Shown: positions 17,320-25,866, numbered from the stretch's first letter. The stretch: DNA of 64,000 nt from JALZKA01 sp963717635 (GCA_963717635.1 OY970347.1:1302001-1366000); one strand, 5' to 3'. Notes: a model not told the origin generated them from the letters alone. Program-made: numbers and translations.

Positions 17320-17423
17320 GCGCGGCAGTATGGCGACTTTCACCACCCATCCGGCACACGCTGCGCGCCACCCGCGCCGGACCCGCGGTCACCCTCGGGC
17401 CATGCCGACTCGTCGTCACCGCA

Positions 17424-17473
17424 CCGACCTTCGAGTTAGTGGTCCGAGCCGCAACGGACTCGAAGCTCGGCGC
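17424..17473. repeat. 50-bp direct repeat, left copy, flanking the DUF559 gene
   Basis: It matches 18373-18422 at 45 of 50 positions; the mismatches are at offsets 11, 12, 20, 33 and 34. It contains an inverted repeat: CTTCGAGT at 17429-17436 and ACTCGAAG at 17458-17465, with a 21-base loop. It ends six bases before the GTG I take as the DUF559 start. Confidence 0.85.
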
Positions 17474-17479
17474 CGGTCG

Positions 17480-18388
17480 GTGGATGCGGTGGTTGCCGAC
17501 GTAGCCTCCGATGAGTGGGGCGTCCTGGCGATCGACGAGCTTCGCGCGTGCGGGCTCTCCCGGTTCGCCGTTGCTCGCCGGGCCGAGCGCGGAGTCCTGC
17601 ATCGGCTGCATCGGGGCGTGTACGCGGTGGGCCACACGTCAATCACCAAGGAGGGACGCTGGTTGGCGGCGGTGAAGGCCTGCGGCCAGGATGCGGTTCT
17701 CAGCCACTACTCGGCGGCCGCCATCTGGGGCTTCGTCGCCTGGGATGAGCGACGGCCTGAAGTCACGGTCCCTGGTCCTGGCGTCCGCGCCCGCGACGGC
17801 ATCCGCGTCCATCAGAGCGCGTGTATGGAGCGCCGCGATTGGCTGATCCACGACGGCATTAGAGTCACCTCACCTGCGCGCACCTTGCTCGATCTGGCGT
17901 CGCAGCTCAACCACCCCGCACTGCGGCGCGCGGTCCGCGAGGCACTGGGGCAGCGCCGCGTGAGCATCCGGCAGCTCGTCGAGATCCTCGCGCGGACTGG
18001 ACCGCGCCGTGGCTCCCGCAAGCTCGCTCGGATTGTCGCCGACGGTCACGTACCAACTCGGACGGTGCTCGAGGACGTGGTTCACGATGTAATCGTCGCC
18101 GGCGGGTTCGAGCCTCCCGACGTCAACAAGCCCATCACGATCCAGGGACGACGAGTGGTTCCGGACTTCCGCTGGCCTGAGCAGCGAATTGTCGTCGAGG
18201 CCGATGGCTCCCAATGGCACGATCACAAACTCGCTCGTGAGGACGACGCCGAGCGGCAGGCGCTATTGGAGGCAAGCGGCGAACACGTGATCCGCGTCCG
18301 ATGGGATCAGGCGGTGATGAAACCGGGCCAGACCCAGGCCCGGTTCGCGGTCGCGGGCGCACCATCTCGGGTCCGACCTTCGCATTAG
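17480..18388 (+). CDS. AbiEi-like winged-helix plus DUF559 nuclease-fold protein, repeat-flanked
   Basis: A 302-residue product. The N-terminal 90 residues resemble the AbiEi antitoxin winged helix (GVLAIDELRACGLSRF, then the RGVYAVGH hairpin). The C-terminal 90 residues are DUF559, a Vsr/PD-(D/E)xK-like fold, with VPDFRWP, VVEADGSQWH and a late VIRVRWDQ. I chose the GTG at 17480 just after the left repeat; an ATG at 17402 would run the repeat through the coding sequence. The stop TAG lies inside the right repeat. Families with this architecture are often annotated as type IV toxin-antitoxin regulators, but no partner toxin is visible. DNA cleavage or binding is inferred, not shown. Confidence 0.72.
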   Translation: MDAVVADVASDEWGVLAIDELRACGLSRFAVARRAERGVLHRLHRGVYAVGHTSITKEGRWLAAVKACGQDAVLSHYSAAAIWGFVAWDERRPEVTVPGPGVRARDGIRVHQSACMERRDWLIHDGIRVTSPARTLLDLASQLNHPALRRAVREALGQRRVSIRQLVEILARTGPRRGSRKLARIVADGHVPTRTVLEDVVHDVIVAGGFEPPDVNKPITIQGRRVVPDFRWPEQRIVVEADGSQWHDHKLAREDDAERQALLEASGEHVIRVRWDQAVMKPGQTQARFAVAGAPSRVRPSH

Positions 18389-18422
18389 TGGCCCGAGCCG
18401 CAACAAACTCGAAGCTCGGCGC
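18373..18422. repeat. 50-bp direct repeat, right copy
   Basis: It pairs with 17424-17473 (45/50 identical, centres 949 bases apart). The stop codon of the DUF559 gene is at 18386-18388 within this copy. The internal inverted repeat is partly decayed: the left arm reads CTTCGCAT. It ends 12 bases from the stop of the opposing LtrA gene. Confidence 0.85.
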
Positions 18423-18434
18423 GGCCGGCGCCGC

Positions 18435-19622
18435 TCAGGCGCCTTCGGCCGCCAGTTGGTGGCGGATCTCGTCGCGGCGTGCGGCGAAGCGGATCGCCTC
18501 GTAGGCGATCAGGGTGACGGATAGCGCACCCAGGATCGCCAGGGTGGCGAGCGCCGGGATCTCGGTCGCGACCGGGATCAGCGCCAGCGAGGCGGCGGCG
18601 GTCAGGAGGCGCTGCCTGCTGAGGGTGGAGACGTTTCGCAACCGGAACGCGACGTGGGCGAGCAGGTAGATCGCGAGCCCGCCCGCAAGCGCGACCGCGA
18701 TTTCGATCTTGAGAGGATCCTCCACGTGCTCGATGGTCTTCTTGAGCCCGAGCGCGACCAGCACGATGCCCGCGACCATCGGGAAGTGCAGGTAGGAGTA
18801 GGAGTCGCGCGCCATCTCGTTCTGCTCGCGACCTACCGCCGCCCGTGAGAGGTGATGCGCGGCCACGATGGCCACGACATCGAAGTACATCCACCACATC
18901 GCCGCCGCGAGGCCGACGCCGAGGACGGCGGCTGCGACGACCCCGGCGGTGACGCCCGCGGTGGCGCCGACCCCGATCGCGACGATCGACTCGCCCAGCG
19001 CGATGATCATGATCAGGCCGTGGCGCTCGGCGAAGTGGCCCGGGGCCAGTTTCCAGCCAGCAGAGCCGAAGAAGTACGGCTCGCTCACGTCGAGCACGAG
19101 CGCGAGCGCCCAGATCGCGCCCTGGGCGGCTCCGTCGAAGAACGACGCACAGATCAGCAGGCTGACGCCGATCGCGGTGCCGATCCCGAGGCCGGTCGTC
19201 GAGCGCCGGAACCCCGGATGATCGCGGCTGGCGATCCAGAACAGGGCGATGTGGCACGCCCGGACGAACCCGTAGGCGATCGCGAACGTCAGCGCCAGGT
19301 CGTCGAACGCCCCCGGGACGCACAGCGACACGACCAACAACGCGGCCATCGCGGCGAAGATCACCAGCCGCACGGCGCCCTCCTCGGGCTCGACCACGCT
19401 GGTCAGCCACGCGTACCCGACCCACGACCACCACAGCACGCCCAGCACCAGCAGGCCCTTGACGATGCCGTCCCAGGTCGGCTGGTCGGCCATCAGCGCC
19501 GTGCACTGCGTGATCGCCAGGACGAAGACGAGGTCGAAGAACAGCTCGAGCGGAGTCACCCGCTCGGTCTCGCGCATCACGGGGTTTACTCGTGGCGCGC
19601 GGCTCCTCGTCACGGTCGTCAT
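18435..19622 (-). CDS. Low temperature requirement protein A (LtrA) family membrane protein
   Basis: Polytopic membrane protein of 395 residues with about ten hydrophobic segments. The LtrA family start is seen in RVTPLELFFDLVFVLAITQ, followed by WWSWVGYAWLTS, ERHGLIMIIALGESIVAIG and WWMYFD. The ATG at 19622 (MTTVTRSRAPRV) precedes the conserved region by about 20 residues; the longer open frame upstream to 19826 is unlike the family. The function of LtrA proteins is not well established; Listeria ltrA mutants fail at low temperature. Monocistronic by layout. Confidence 0.85.
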   Translation of the reverse strand: MTTVTRSRAPRVNPVMRETERVTPLELFFDLVFVLAITQCTALMADQPTWDGIVKGLLVLGVLWWSWVGYAWLTSVVEPEEGAVRLVIFAAMAALLVVSLCVPGAFDDLALTFAIAYGFVRACHIALFWIASRDHPGFRRSTTGLGIGTAIGVSLLICASFFDGAAQGAIWALALVLDVSEPYFFGSAGWKLAPGHFAERHGLIMIIALGESIVAIGVGATAGVTAGVVAAAVLGVGLAAAMWWMYFDVVAIVAAHHLSRAAVGREQNEMARDSYSYLHFPMVAGIVLVALGLKKTIEHVEDPLKIEIAVALAGGLAIYLLAHVAFRLRNVSTLSRQRLLTAAASLALIPVATEIPALATLAILGALSVTLIAYEAIRFAARRDEIRHQLAAEGA

Positions 19623-19665
19623 CGCGACGGATCTGTTCAAGAACGTTCGAAGGTGCACATTGGCA

Positions 19666-20478
19666 TCAGTCGCTCGGCTTGCGCACGGTTCCGCGCACCA
19701 TCCATGCCCGTGCCGATAGCTCGAAGGCTCCCTGGGGGGAACCCAGCCTCGCGTAGTAGGAGGTCTTGATTGCGTCCCGCTGAGAGTCGGAGACGGAAAC
19801 GCAGTACGCGCCAGCTGGCCCGACACCGGCAGTGAAAGGGTCCCAGAGGTCGTCGAAGTCGTCGTAGGCGGCGCGGCCGACGATGGCGTCGGTCACAACC
19901 TGCTGGAGTCCCGCCTCGCTCCAGAGCCGCTCGAGGGCGTCCGGATCGCAATTCGGCATTCGGCTGCCCTCGTCGAGTGCCTCCGCACGAGCAGGATCCA
20001 CCGCGATCGCGGCGTCCCAGAATGCGCGCAGCATCGTCATCTCTCCGGCGTAGTCCCAGACGCATGCGGCAACCGTTCCATGTGGTCGGGTCACGCGCAC
20101 CATTTCCCGAATGCCCGCCGCCGGATCCGTGAGGAAGTTGACGACAAGCTGCGACAACGTCGCGTGAAAGGAGCTGTCACCGAATGGCAGCTCCTCCGCG
20201 GACGCGACGCGCACGTCCGCCCCCGATATGCGCGCGCTGCATGCGCGTGCAAACGGCTCCGAGGGATCGACCGCCGACACATTCGCTACCCCAAAGGCTT
20301 CGCCGAGCGCGGCGGCTAACTGCCCCGGGCCGCACCCGATGTCGAGTACACGGGACCCAGGCGGGAGGCCCACCCGTTCGATCAGGCCGCTAGCGAGCGA
20401 TGGGCCGTAGCGCCCGACGAAACGATCATACGCCTCGGCGGGCTTCTCAAAGGACGCGGAATCAGGTCCCTGTCGCAC
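19666..20478 (-). CDS. Class I SAM-dependent methyltransferase
   Basis: A 270-residue UbiE/Coq5-like methyltransferase. Motif I is VLDIGCGPGQLAAAL, the acidic motif II region is VSAVDPS, and the post-motif region is LPFGDSSFHATLSQLVVNF. The N-terminal EAYDRFVGRYGPSLA is typical of these enzymes. The substrate cannot be read from the sequence. TAGAAT at 20490-20485 on this strand ends six bases before the GTG start, so the mRNA is probably leaderless. Its start lies 58 bases from the efp start on the other strand. Confidence 0.88.
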   Translation of the reverse strand: MRQGPDSASFEKPAEAYDRFVGRYGPSLASGLIERVGLPPGSRVLDIGCGPGQLAAALGEAFGVANVSAVDPSEPFARACSARISGADVRVASAEELPFGDSSFHATLSQLVVNFLTDPAAGIREMVRVTRPHGTVAACVWDYAGEMTMLRAFWDAAIAVDPARAEALDEGSRMPNCDPDALERLWSEAGLQQVVTDAIVGRAAYDDFDDLWDPFTAGVGPAGAYCVSVSDSQRDAIKTSYYARLGSPQGAFELSARAWMVRGTVRKPSD

Positions 20479-20536
20479 ACCGCGATTCTAGGTCGCGCTA
20501 GGCGTGATTGGCCAACGGGTCTCTACTCTCTCCCGC

Positions 20537-21097
20537 GTGATCAGCACCAACCAGTTCAAGAACGGCGCCCACATCGAGGTCGACGGGACCGTCTACCGGA
20601 TCATGGAGTTCCAGCATGTGAAGCCGGGAAAGGGCGGCGCATTCGTCCGCACCAAGCTGCGCAAGGCGGCGGACGGCAGCGTCGTCGACAAGACCTTCCG
20701 GGCAGGCGAGAAGTTTCGGCCCGTCCGCACCGAGACCCGCCGCATGCAGTACCTCTACGACTCCGGCGACGCCGCCGTGTTCATGGACGAGGACACCTTC
20801 GAGCAGTCCGAGATCGGCGCCGACGCGACGGGCGAGGACATGAAGTGGGTGCGCCCGAACGACACGATCGAGGTGCTCTACGTCGACGAACGCCCGAGCG
20901 GGGTCCAGGTCCCGAGCGCAGTCGACCTCACCGTCGCCAAGACCGACCCCGGCCTGCGCGGCGACACCGCTTCGGGCGGGGGCTCCAAGCCCGCGACGCT
21001 CGAGACCGGGGTCGAGATCCAGGTGCCCCTGTTCATCGACGAGGGCGAGCTCGTCCGCGTCGACACGCGCTCTGGCGAGTACGTCTCGCGAGCGTAG
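20537..21097 (+). CDS. efp: Translation elongation factor P
   Basis: Relieves ribosome stalling at polyproline stretches. The 186 residues form KOW-like, OB and C-terminal domains. The N-terminus from the GTG at 20537 reads MISTNQFKNGAHIEVDG, as in the family; the upstream GTG at 20504 would add 11 unrelated residues. The tip loop is VKPGKGGAFVR, so the modifiable residue is the Lys in PGKGG. The C-terminal LFIDEGELVRVDTRSGEY is canonical. TACTCT at 20524-20529 ends 7 bases before the GTG. It heads the efp-nusB-xseB-like-ispA-dxs run. Confidence 0.96.
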   Translation: MISTNQFKNGAHIEVDGTVYRIMEFQHVKPGKGGAFVRTKLRKAADGSVVDKTFRAGEKFRPVRTETRRMQYLYDSGDAAVFMDEDTFEQSEIGADATGEDMKWVRPNDTIEVLYVDERPSGVQVPSAVDLTVAKTDPGLRGDTASGGGSKPATLETGVEIQVPLFIDEGELVRVDTRSGEYVSRA

Positions 21098-21131
21098 GCG
21101 CGTCCGTGCACGAAGGCCGTAGGCTGCCTCC

Positions 21132-21512
21132 ATGCGCCGTTCCGACCAGCGCCGCGACGCCGTCTTCGCGCTCTACCAGCGCCGCGTGACCTCTCGTCCG
21201 CTCGACGAGCTCCTGGCTGAGGCGAAGCCGTTCACGCGTGAGCTGGTGGAGGGCGTCGAGGCCAACGCTCCAGCTCTGGACGAGGAGATCGGCAAGCTCT
21301 CGCGCGGCTGGTCGCTGGATCGGATCGCGCCGCTCGAGTTGAGCATCATGCGCGTCTCGCTCTACGAGATGATCCACCGCGACGAGATCCCGGTCGAGGT
21401 CGCCATCGACGAGGCGGTCAACCTCGCGCAGGAGTTCTGCGGCGCCGACGCCCCGGACTTCGTCAACGGGATCCTCGGCGCAGCGGCCCGGGAGATCGGC
21501 GTCTCGCCATGA
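21132..21512 (+). CDS. nusB: Transcription antitermination factor NusB
   Basis: Binds boxA RNA with NusE in rRNA antitermination complexes. It is a 126-residue all-helical protein with the family features RRDAVFALYQ near the N-terminus and the C-terminal IPVEVAIDEAVNLAQEF followed by FVNGILGAAA. ATG start, with TAGGCT ending six bases before it, again suggesting a leaderless start. The next small gene overlaps its stop as ATGA. Confidence 0.95.
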   Translation: MRRSDQRRDAVFALYQRRVTSRPLDELLAEAKPFTRELVEGVEANAPALDEEIGKLSRGWSLDRIAPLELSIMRVSLYEMIHRDEIPVEVAIDEAVNLAQEFCGADAPDFVNGILGAAAREIGVSP

Positions 21513-21676
21513 CCGACTTCGCCGAGATGACGAAGCGTCTGAACGAGATCGCGGAGGAGCTGCGCGGGACAGGCCTCTCCGACGAGCGCGCGGAGGAGCT
21601 GGCGCGGGAGGCGGCAGAGCTGGTCCGCCAGGCGGGCAACGAGATCGAGCGCTCCGTCCGCGACGCCGGCGAGTAG
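21509..21676 (+). CDS. Small XseB-like protein (exonuclease VII small subunit family?)
   Basis: A 55-residue ORF between nusB and ispA, coupled to both: ATGA with nusB, and its TAG shares a base with the ispA GTG. The product, starting MTDFAEMTKRLNEIAEELRG, is entirely helical in character, acidic, and has the XseB-type layout: a first helix KRLNEIAEEL, a turn with LSDERAEEL, and a second helix AAELVRQAGNEIE. Exonuclease VII small subunits have this size. No xseA gene is in the window, so the assignment rests on pattern and context. Confidence 0.6.
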   Translation: MTDFAEMTKRLNEIAEELRGTGLSDERAEELAREAAELVRQAGNEIERSVRDAGE

Positions 21677-22548
21677 TGGCGGACTACCCGGACGAGCTGC
21701 GCGAGCTCGTCGACGACTACCTGGACGGATTGCGCTTTGGCGACGCGCCCGAGACGGCGGGGCTGGCCGAGGCGATGCGGTACTCGCTGCTTGCGGGCGG
21801 CAAGCGCGTGCGGCCCGTGCTGTGCCTGGCGAGCGCCCGCTCGACCGGCGCCGACCCGCGTTCGGTGCTTCCCGCAGCCGCGGCGATCGAGCTGATCCAC
21901 ACCTATTCGCTGATCCACGACGACCTGCCCGCGATGGACGACGACGAGCTGCGTCGCGGCCGACCCACCTCGCACGTCAAGCACGGCGAGGACGTGGCGA
22001 TCCTGGCCGGCGACGGGCTGTTTGCCGAGGCGATCAACCTGTTCCTCTCCGAGCAGGAGGGCGAGCCGCGCGACGTGGTTGCCGCGCTGCGCGAGCTCGC
22101 CGCCGCCACCGGCGTCGCCGGCATGGTCGGCGGCCAGTACATGGATGTCGCCGAGGCGGACGAGATCGATGCAGACGGCCTGCGCCGGCTCCACTCGCTC
22201 AAGACCGGCCGGCTGATCGGGGCCAGCGTGATCGTGCCGCTTCTGCTCGCCGGCAGCCCCGAGGCTGCCACAATTCCCTACCGGAGCTTTGCCGAGGAAC
22301 TCGGCGTTCTGTTCCAGATCGTCGACGACATCCTCGACGTCACCGGCTCAGACTCAGAGCTCGGAAAGCCCCGCGGATCGGACGAGCGACATGGCAAGCT
22401 CACCTACGTCTCACTCTTCAGCCTCGATCGCGCCCACGAGCTGGCGGCAGCCTCACACGTCAACGCGCGAGCGGCGCTGGAAGCCGTCGAGGGTGACACC
22501 GCCGACCTCGAGCTGATCACCGACTTCATCCACACCCGCCAGACATGA
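21676..22548 (+). CDS. ispA: Short-chain polyprenyl diphosphate synthase (FPP/GGPP synthase)
   Basis: Condenses isopentenyl diphosphate with allylic diphosphates. Both aspartate-rich motifs are present: DDLPAMDDDELRRGRPT (first DDxxxxD type) and FQIVDDILDVTG (second DDxxD). GGKRVRPVLCL is the usual substrate-binding lysine/arginine region, and the lysines in SLKTGRLIGAS and LGKPRGSDERHGKLTY fit IspA-type enzymes. At 290 residues the length is normal. GTG start overlapping the preceding stop; the dxs ATG overlaps its TGA. The neighbour dxs supplies precursors in the same pathway. Confidence 0.93.
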   Translation: MADYPDELRELVDDYLDGLRFGDAPETAGLAEAMRYSLLAGGKRVRPVLCLASARSTGADPRSVLPAAAAIELIHTYSLIHDDLPAMDDDELRRGRPTSHVKHGEDVAILAGDGLFAEAINLFLSEQEGEPRDVVAALRELAAATGVAGMVGGQYMDVAEADEIDADGLRRLHSLKTGRLIGASVIVPLLLAGSPEAATIPYRSFAEELGVLFQIVDDILDVTGSDSELGKPRGSDERHGKLTYVSLFSLDRAHELAAASHVNARAALEAVEGDTADLELITDFIHTRQT

Positions 22549-24572
22549 GCGACGAAGAAACCGACAAGCCACGCCTGATCGACTCGGTCGACGGCCCCGA
22601 GGACCTGAAGGACCTCGACGACGCGCAGCTCGCGCAGGTCGCGCAGGAGGTTCGCGAGGAGGTCATCGACACGATCGGTGAGATCGGCGGCCACTTCGGC
22701 GCCAACCTCGGCACCTGCGAGCTGGCGACGGTGCTGCACGCGCTGCTCGAGTCGCCGCGCGACAAGATCCTCTGGGATGTCGGCCACCAGGCGTACCCGC
22801 ACAAGATCCTCACCGGCCGGCGCGACCGGCTCTCGACGATCCGCCAGTACGACGGGCTCGCCCCGTTCTGTTCGATCGCCGAGTCCGAGCACGACATCAT
22901 GGGCGCCGGCCACGCATCAACGTCGATCGGCTACGCCGTCGGGCTCAAGCAGGCGATGCGCCACGGGATTGGCGAAGACGGCAAGGTCGTCGCGGTGATC
23001 GGTGACGGAGCGCTGACCGGCGGCGTCGCCTTCGAGGCGCTCCATAACGCCGGCGGCCTGCAGACGCCCGTTGTGATCGTCCTCAACGACAACGGGATGT
23101 CGATCTCGCCAAACGTCGGGGCGCTGTCCCGCTACTTCAACTCCGTGCGCCTGAACCGGCGGCTCTACCAAGCCCGCGAGGATGTCGAGACGCGCCTGAC
23201 CAGGCTCCCGCTGGGGCTCGGCCGCCGGATCGAGCGCCTGGGGCCGGAGATCAAGGCGGCGGTCAAGGCCTATTGGGCTCCGGGTCTGCTGTTCGAGGAG
23301 CTCGACCTGGCCTACGTCGGGGTCGTCGACGGGCACGACGTCGTCGCCCTGCGCAAGGCGCTCACCGAGGCGCTGGCGGCCAACCGGCCGGTGGTCGTCC
23401 ACATCCAGACCGTCAAGGGCAAGGGCTTTGCTCCGGCCGAGGAGGGGGGCCTCGAGGGGATGGAGAAGTGGCATGCCGCGAAGCCCGGCTCCATCGTCGA
23501 CGGCGCGCCCGCGCCGAAGAAGGCTCCGCTCGCACGACCGGAGTACCAGGATGCGAAGCCGGCGGCCGAGCCCACCGACGACGTGCCGCCGGAGCCGAAG
23601 CCGCCGGCCGCGCCCCCGCAGTACACGCAGGTGTTCGCCGACGCGCTCGTCACCGAGGCGAGGCGCGACAAAAGCGTGCTGGGGATCACCGCCGCGATGG
23701 CCGGCGGCACCGGCCTGCAGAAGCTGCTCGACGAGCTGCCGGACCAGTACTACGACGTCGGTATCGCCGAGCAGAACGCGGTTCTGCTCGCAGCCGGGAT
23801 GGCGCTCCAGGGCGCGAAGCCGGTCTGCGCGATCTACTCGACCTTCCTCCAGCGCGCCTACGACCAGATCGTCCACGACGTCTGCCTACAGGAGTTGGAC
23901 GTCACCTTCGCGATGGACCGTGCCGGCCTGGTCGGCGACGACGGCCCCACCCATCACGGCGCCTTCGACATCTCCTACCTGCGCTGCCTGCCGAACGTCG
24001 TCTTGATGGCGCCGCGCGATGAGGCGCAGCTCGTCCACATGCTTCGTACCTCGATCGAGCATCGCGGCCCGGCGGCGCTGCGCTACCCGCGCGGCGCGGC
24101 GGTCGGCGCGCCGCTACCCGACGTCGCCGAGACGATCCCGATCGGCACCGGGGAGACCCTGCGCCCCGGCGAGCGGGTCGCGCTGCTGGGCTACGGGTTC
24201 GGCACCAAGGTCGCGCTCGACGCCGCCAACGAGCTGGCCGGACACGGGATCAGCGCGACGGTCGCCGACGCGCGATTCGCGAAGCCGATCGACACCGAGC
24301 TGGTTAACCGCCTGGCGGCCGACCACGAGCTGTTGGTCACGATCGAGGACAACGTCGTGATGGGCGGCTTCGGATCGGGCGTGCTCGAGCATCTCGAGGA
24401 CACGATCGGACCGGGCTCAAGCCGCGCGCGGGTGCTGCGCGTCGGGCTGCCCGACCGCTACGTCACCCACGGCAAGCCGGGTTTGCTTCACGAAGAGGTG
24501 GGGCTGACCGGTTCCGCGGTCGCCGAGCGGGTACTTTCCGCGCTCGGCGCGCGGGAGCCGGTCTCCGGCTGA
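22545..24572 (+). CDS. dxs: 1-deoxy-D-xylulose-5-phosphate synthase
   Basis: Thiamine-diphosphate enzyme for the first step of the MEP isoprenoid pathway. Signatures: GGHFGANLG, WDVGHQAYPHKILTGRRD, the TPP motif GDGALTGGVAFEALHNAGG, DGHDV, GIAEQNAV and DGPTHHG. At 675 residues it is longer than usual because of a Pro/Ala-rich linker (about residues 320-362, including EPKPPAAPPQ) between the first and second domains. The ATG overlaps the ispA TGA. The last 85 bases overlap the convergent cyclopropane synthase gene. Confidence 0.96.
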   Translation: MSDEETDKPRLIDSVDGPEDLKDLDDAQLAQVAQEVREEVIDTIGEIGGHFGANLGTCELATVLHALLESPRDKILWDVGHQAYPHKILTGRRDRLSTIRQYDGLAPFCSIAESEHDIMGAGHASTSIGYAVGLKQAMRHGIGEDGKVVAVIGDGALTGGVAFEALHNAGGLQTPVVIVLNDNGMSISPNVGALSRYFNSVRLNRRLYQAREDVETRLTRLPLGLGRRIERLGPEIKAAVKAYWAPGLLFEELDLAYVGVVDGHDVVALRKALTEALAANRPVVVHIQTVKGKGFAPAEEGGLEGMEKWHAAKPGSIVDGAPAPKKAPLARPEYQDAKPAAEPTDDVPPEPKPPAAPPQYTQVFADALVTEARRDKSVLGITAAMAGGTGLQKLLDELPDQYYDVGIAEQNAVLLAAGMALQGAKPVCAIYSTFLQRAYDQIVHDVCLQELDVTFAMDRAGLVGDDGPTHHGAFDISYLRCLPNVVLMAPRDEAQLVHMLRTSIEHRGPAALRYPRGAAVGAPLPDVAETIPIGTGETLRPGERVALLGYGFGTKVALDAANELAGHGISATVADARFAKPIDTELVNRLAADHELLVTIEDNVVMGGFGSGVLEHLEDTIGPGSSRARVLRVGLPDRYVTHGKPGLLHEEVGLTGSAVAERVLSALGAREPVSG

Positions 24573-25804
24573 TCCGTCGAGCCCGCCGGCCGTGCAGTCA
24601 GCGGGTCCGAGCAGAGCAGCTGATAGACGCCGTTCTGGCCGGTCTCGAAACTGTTCCGCGCAGCCCGCAAGTAGAGCCGCCACACCCGCAGGCGTTCCGA
24701 TCCGACCAAGCGCTCGGCCTCGTCGAGGCTGCGGTCCAGCCGCGTCGCCCAATGGCGCAGGGTCTCGGCGTAGTCGAGGTGCAGGTTCTCGATCTGCAGT
24801 GACTCCGTGCCGGCCCGCTCAAAGGCGAGCTGCACACGCGAGAGGTTGAGGACCTCGGAGTCCGGAAATACGTAGCGGTCAGAGAACGGCCCGCCGATGT
24901 GTGCACCCCCGGGTTGGGCCGCGACGTGGGCGATCGCGTGGTTGAGCGCCCGCCCGCCGGGCCGCAGAACCCGCGCCACCTGGCCCGCGTAGGCATCGAT
25001 CTGCGCCGCGCCGACGTGCTCGGCCATACCGATGCTGGCGACCGCGTCGTACGAGTCCGCGCCGAGCTCGCGGTAGTCGGCGACGCGCAGCTCGATGCGG
25101 TCCGCGAGTCCCGCCGCAGCGACCCGCTCGCGTCCGAGCTCGACCTGGGCCGGCGAGAGGGTGATGCCGTGGACCTCGACCTCGTAGTGGCGGGCGGCGT
25201 GGATCGCCAGGCTGCCCCAGCCGCAGCCGATGTCGAGCAGCCGCTGGCCCGGGCGCAGGGCGAGCTTGCGGCAGATCAGGTCGAGCTTCGCCCGCTGTGC
25301 TTCCTCCAGCGTCTCGGATCCCGTGGAGAAGAGCGCGCAGCTGTAGGTCATCGACTCGTCGAGGAACAGGGCAAAGAACTCGTTTGAGACGTCGTAGTGG
25401 TGGCGCACCGCGGCGGCGTCGCGGCTCTTGGAGTGACGCCGGCGGGCGGGTTGCAGCTCAGCCGCCGGCGGCGACGGCGGCCGGCGCAGCCCGGTTGCGC
25501 GCAGCGCCGCGACCACCAGCCGCGCCTTCTGCGCCACGCTCAATGGCGCCCTCCAGCGCCCGAGCAGGCCGAGGGTCGCGTCCAGGTCATCGACCTCGAG
25601 CTCGCCGCGGACGTAGGCCCGGCCGATCCCCAGTTCACCAGGGGCGCGCAGGATCTGTCCAAGGGCGTCCGGCGAGCGCAACCGCACCGCTGGCCCCGGA
25701 CGCGTCGCCGGCACCGTCGATGAGTCCCAGAGCTGGATCGTGAACGGCCGATCCGGCAGGCAATCGCGGATCGCGTCACGAAGCGGCTGGGTCGATCCGG
25801 GCAC
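24488..25804 (-). CDS. cfa: Cyclopropane-fatty-acyl-phospholipid synthase family methyltransferase
   Basis: Transfers a methylene group from SAM to unsaturated acyl chains of phospholipids, or a related methyl transfer. The chain of 438 residues has an N-terminal non-catalytic domain and the catalytic domain with HYDVSNEFFALFLDESMTYSCALF, motif I LLDIGCGWGSLAIHAA and MAEHVG. The C-terminal 35 residues are Ser/Thr/Ala-rich and not conserved; they coincide with the part that overlaps dxs, so the true stop is as given but the tail is probably dispensable. TAACCT at 25816-25811 (this strand) ends six bases before the GTG start. Confidence 0.92.
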   Translation of the reverse strand: MPGSTQPLRDAIRDCLPDRPFTIQLWDSSTVPATRPGPAVRLRSPDALGQILRAPGELGIGRAYVRGELEVDDLDATLGLLGRWRAPLSVAQKARLVVAALRATGLRRPPSPPAAELQPARRRHSKSRDAAAVRHHYDVSNEFFALFLDESMTYSCALFSTGSETLEEAQRAKLDLICRKLALRPGQRLLDIGCGWGSLAIHAARHYEVEVHGITLSPAQVELGRERVAAAGLADRIELRVADYRELGADSYDAVASIGMAEHVGAAQIDAYAGQVARVLRPGGRALNHAIAHVAAQPGGAHIGGPFSDRYVFPDSEVLNLSRVQLAFERAGTESLQIENLHLDYAETLRHWATRLDRSLDEAERLVGSERLRVWRLYLRAARNSFETGQNGVYQLLCSDPLTARPAGSTDQPETGSRAPSAESTRSATAEPVSPTSS

Positions 25805-25866
25805 GGATCCAGGTTAGACCCGTGGGCCGATTCACGAATCGAGCATCGACCGGTGGGCCAATTTGG

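Noticed and set aside
19623..19640. GAACGTTC palindrome upstream of the LtrA-like gene as a LexA box
   Set aside because: The half sites abut without the four-base centre of known actinobacterial SOS boxes. An eight-base palindrome of this kind is easily found by chance.
20504..20536. Upstream GTG start for efp
   Set aside because: It adds 11 residues without family match, and the TACTCT box at 20524-20529 would lie inside the gene. The GTG at 20537 gives the canonical MISTNQFKNG.
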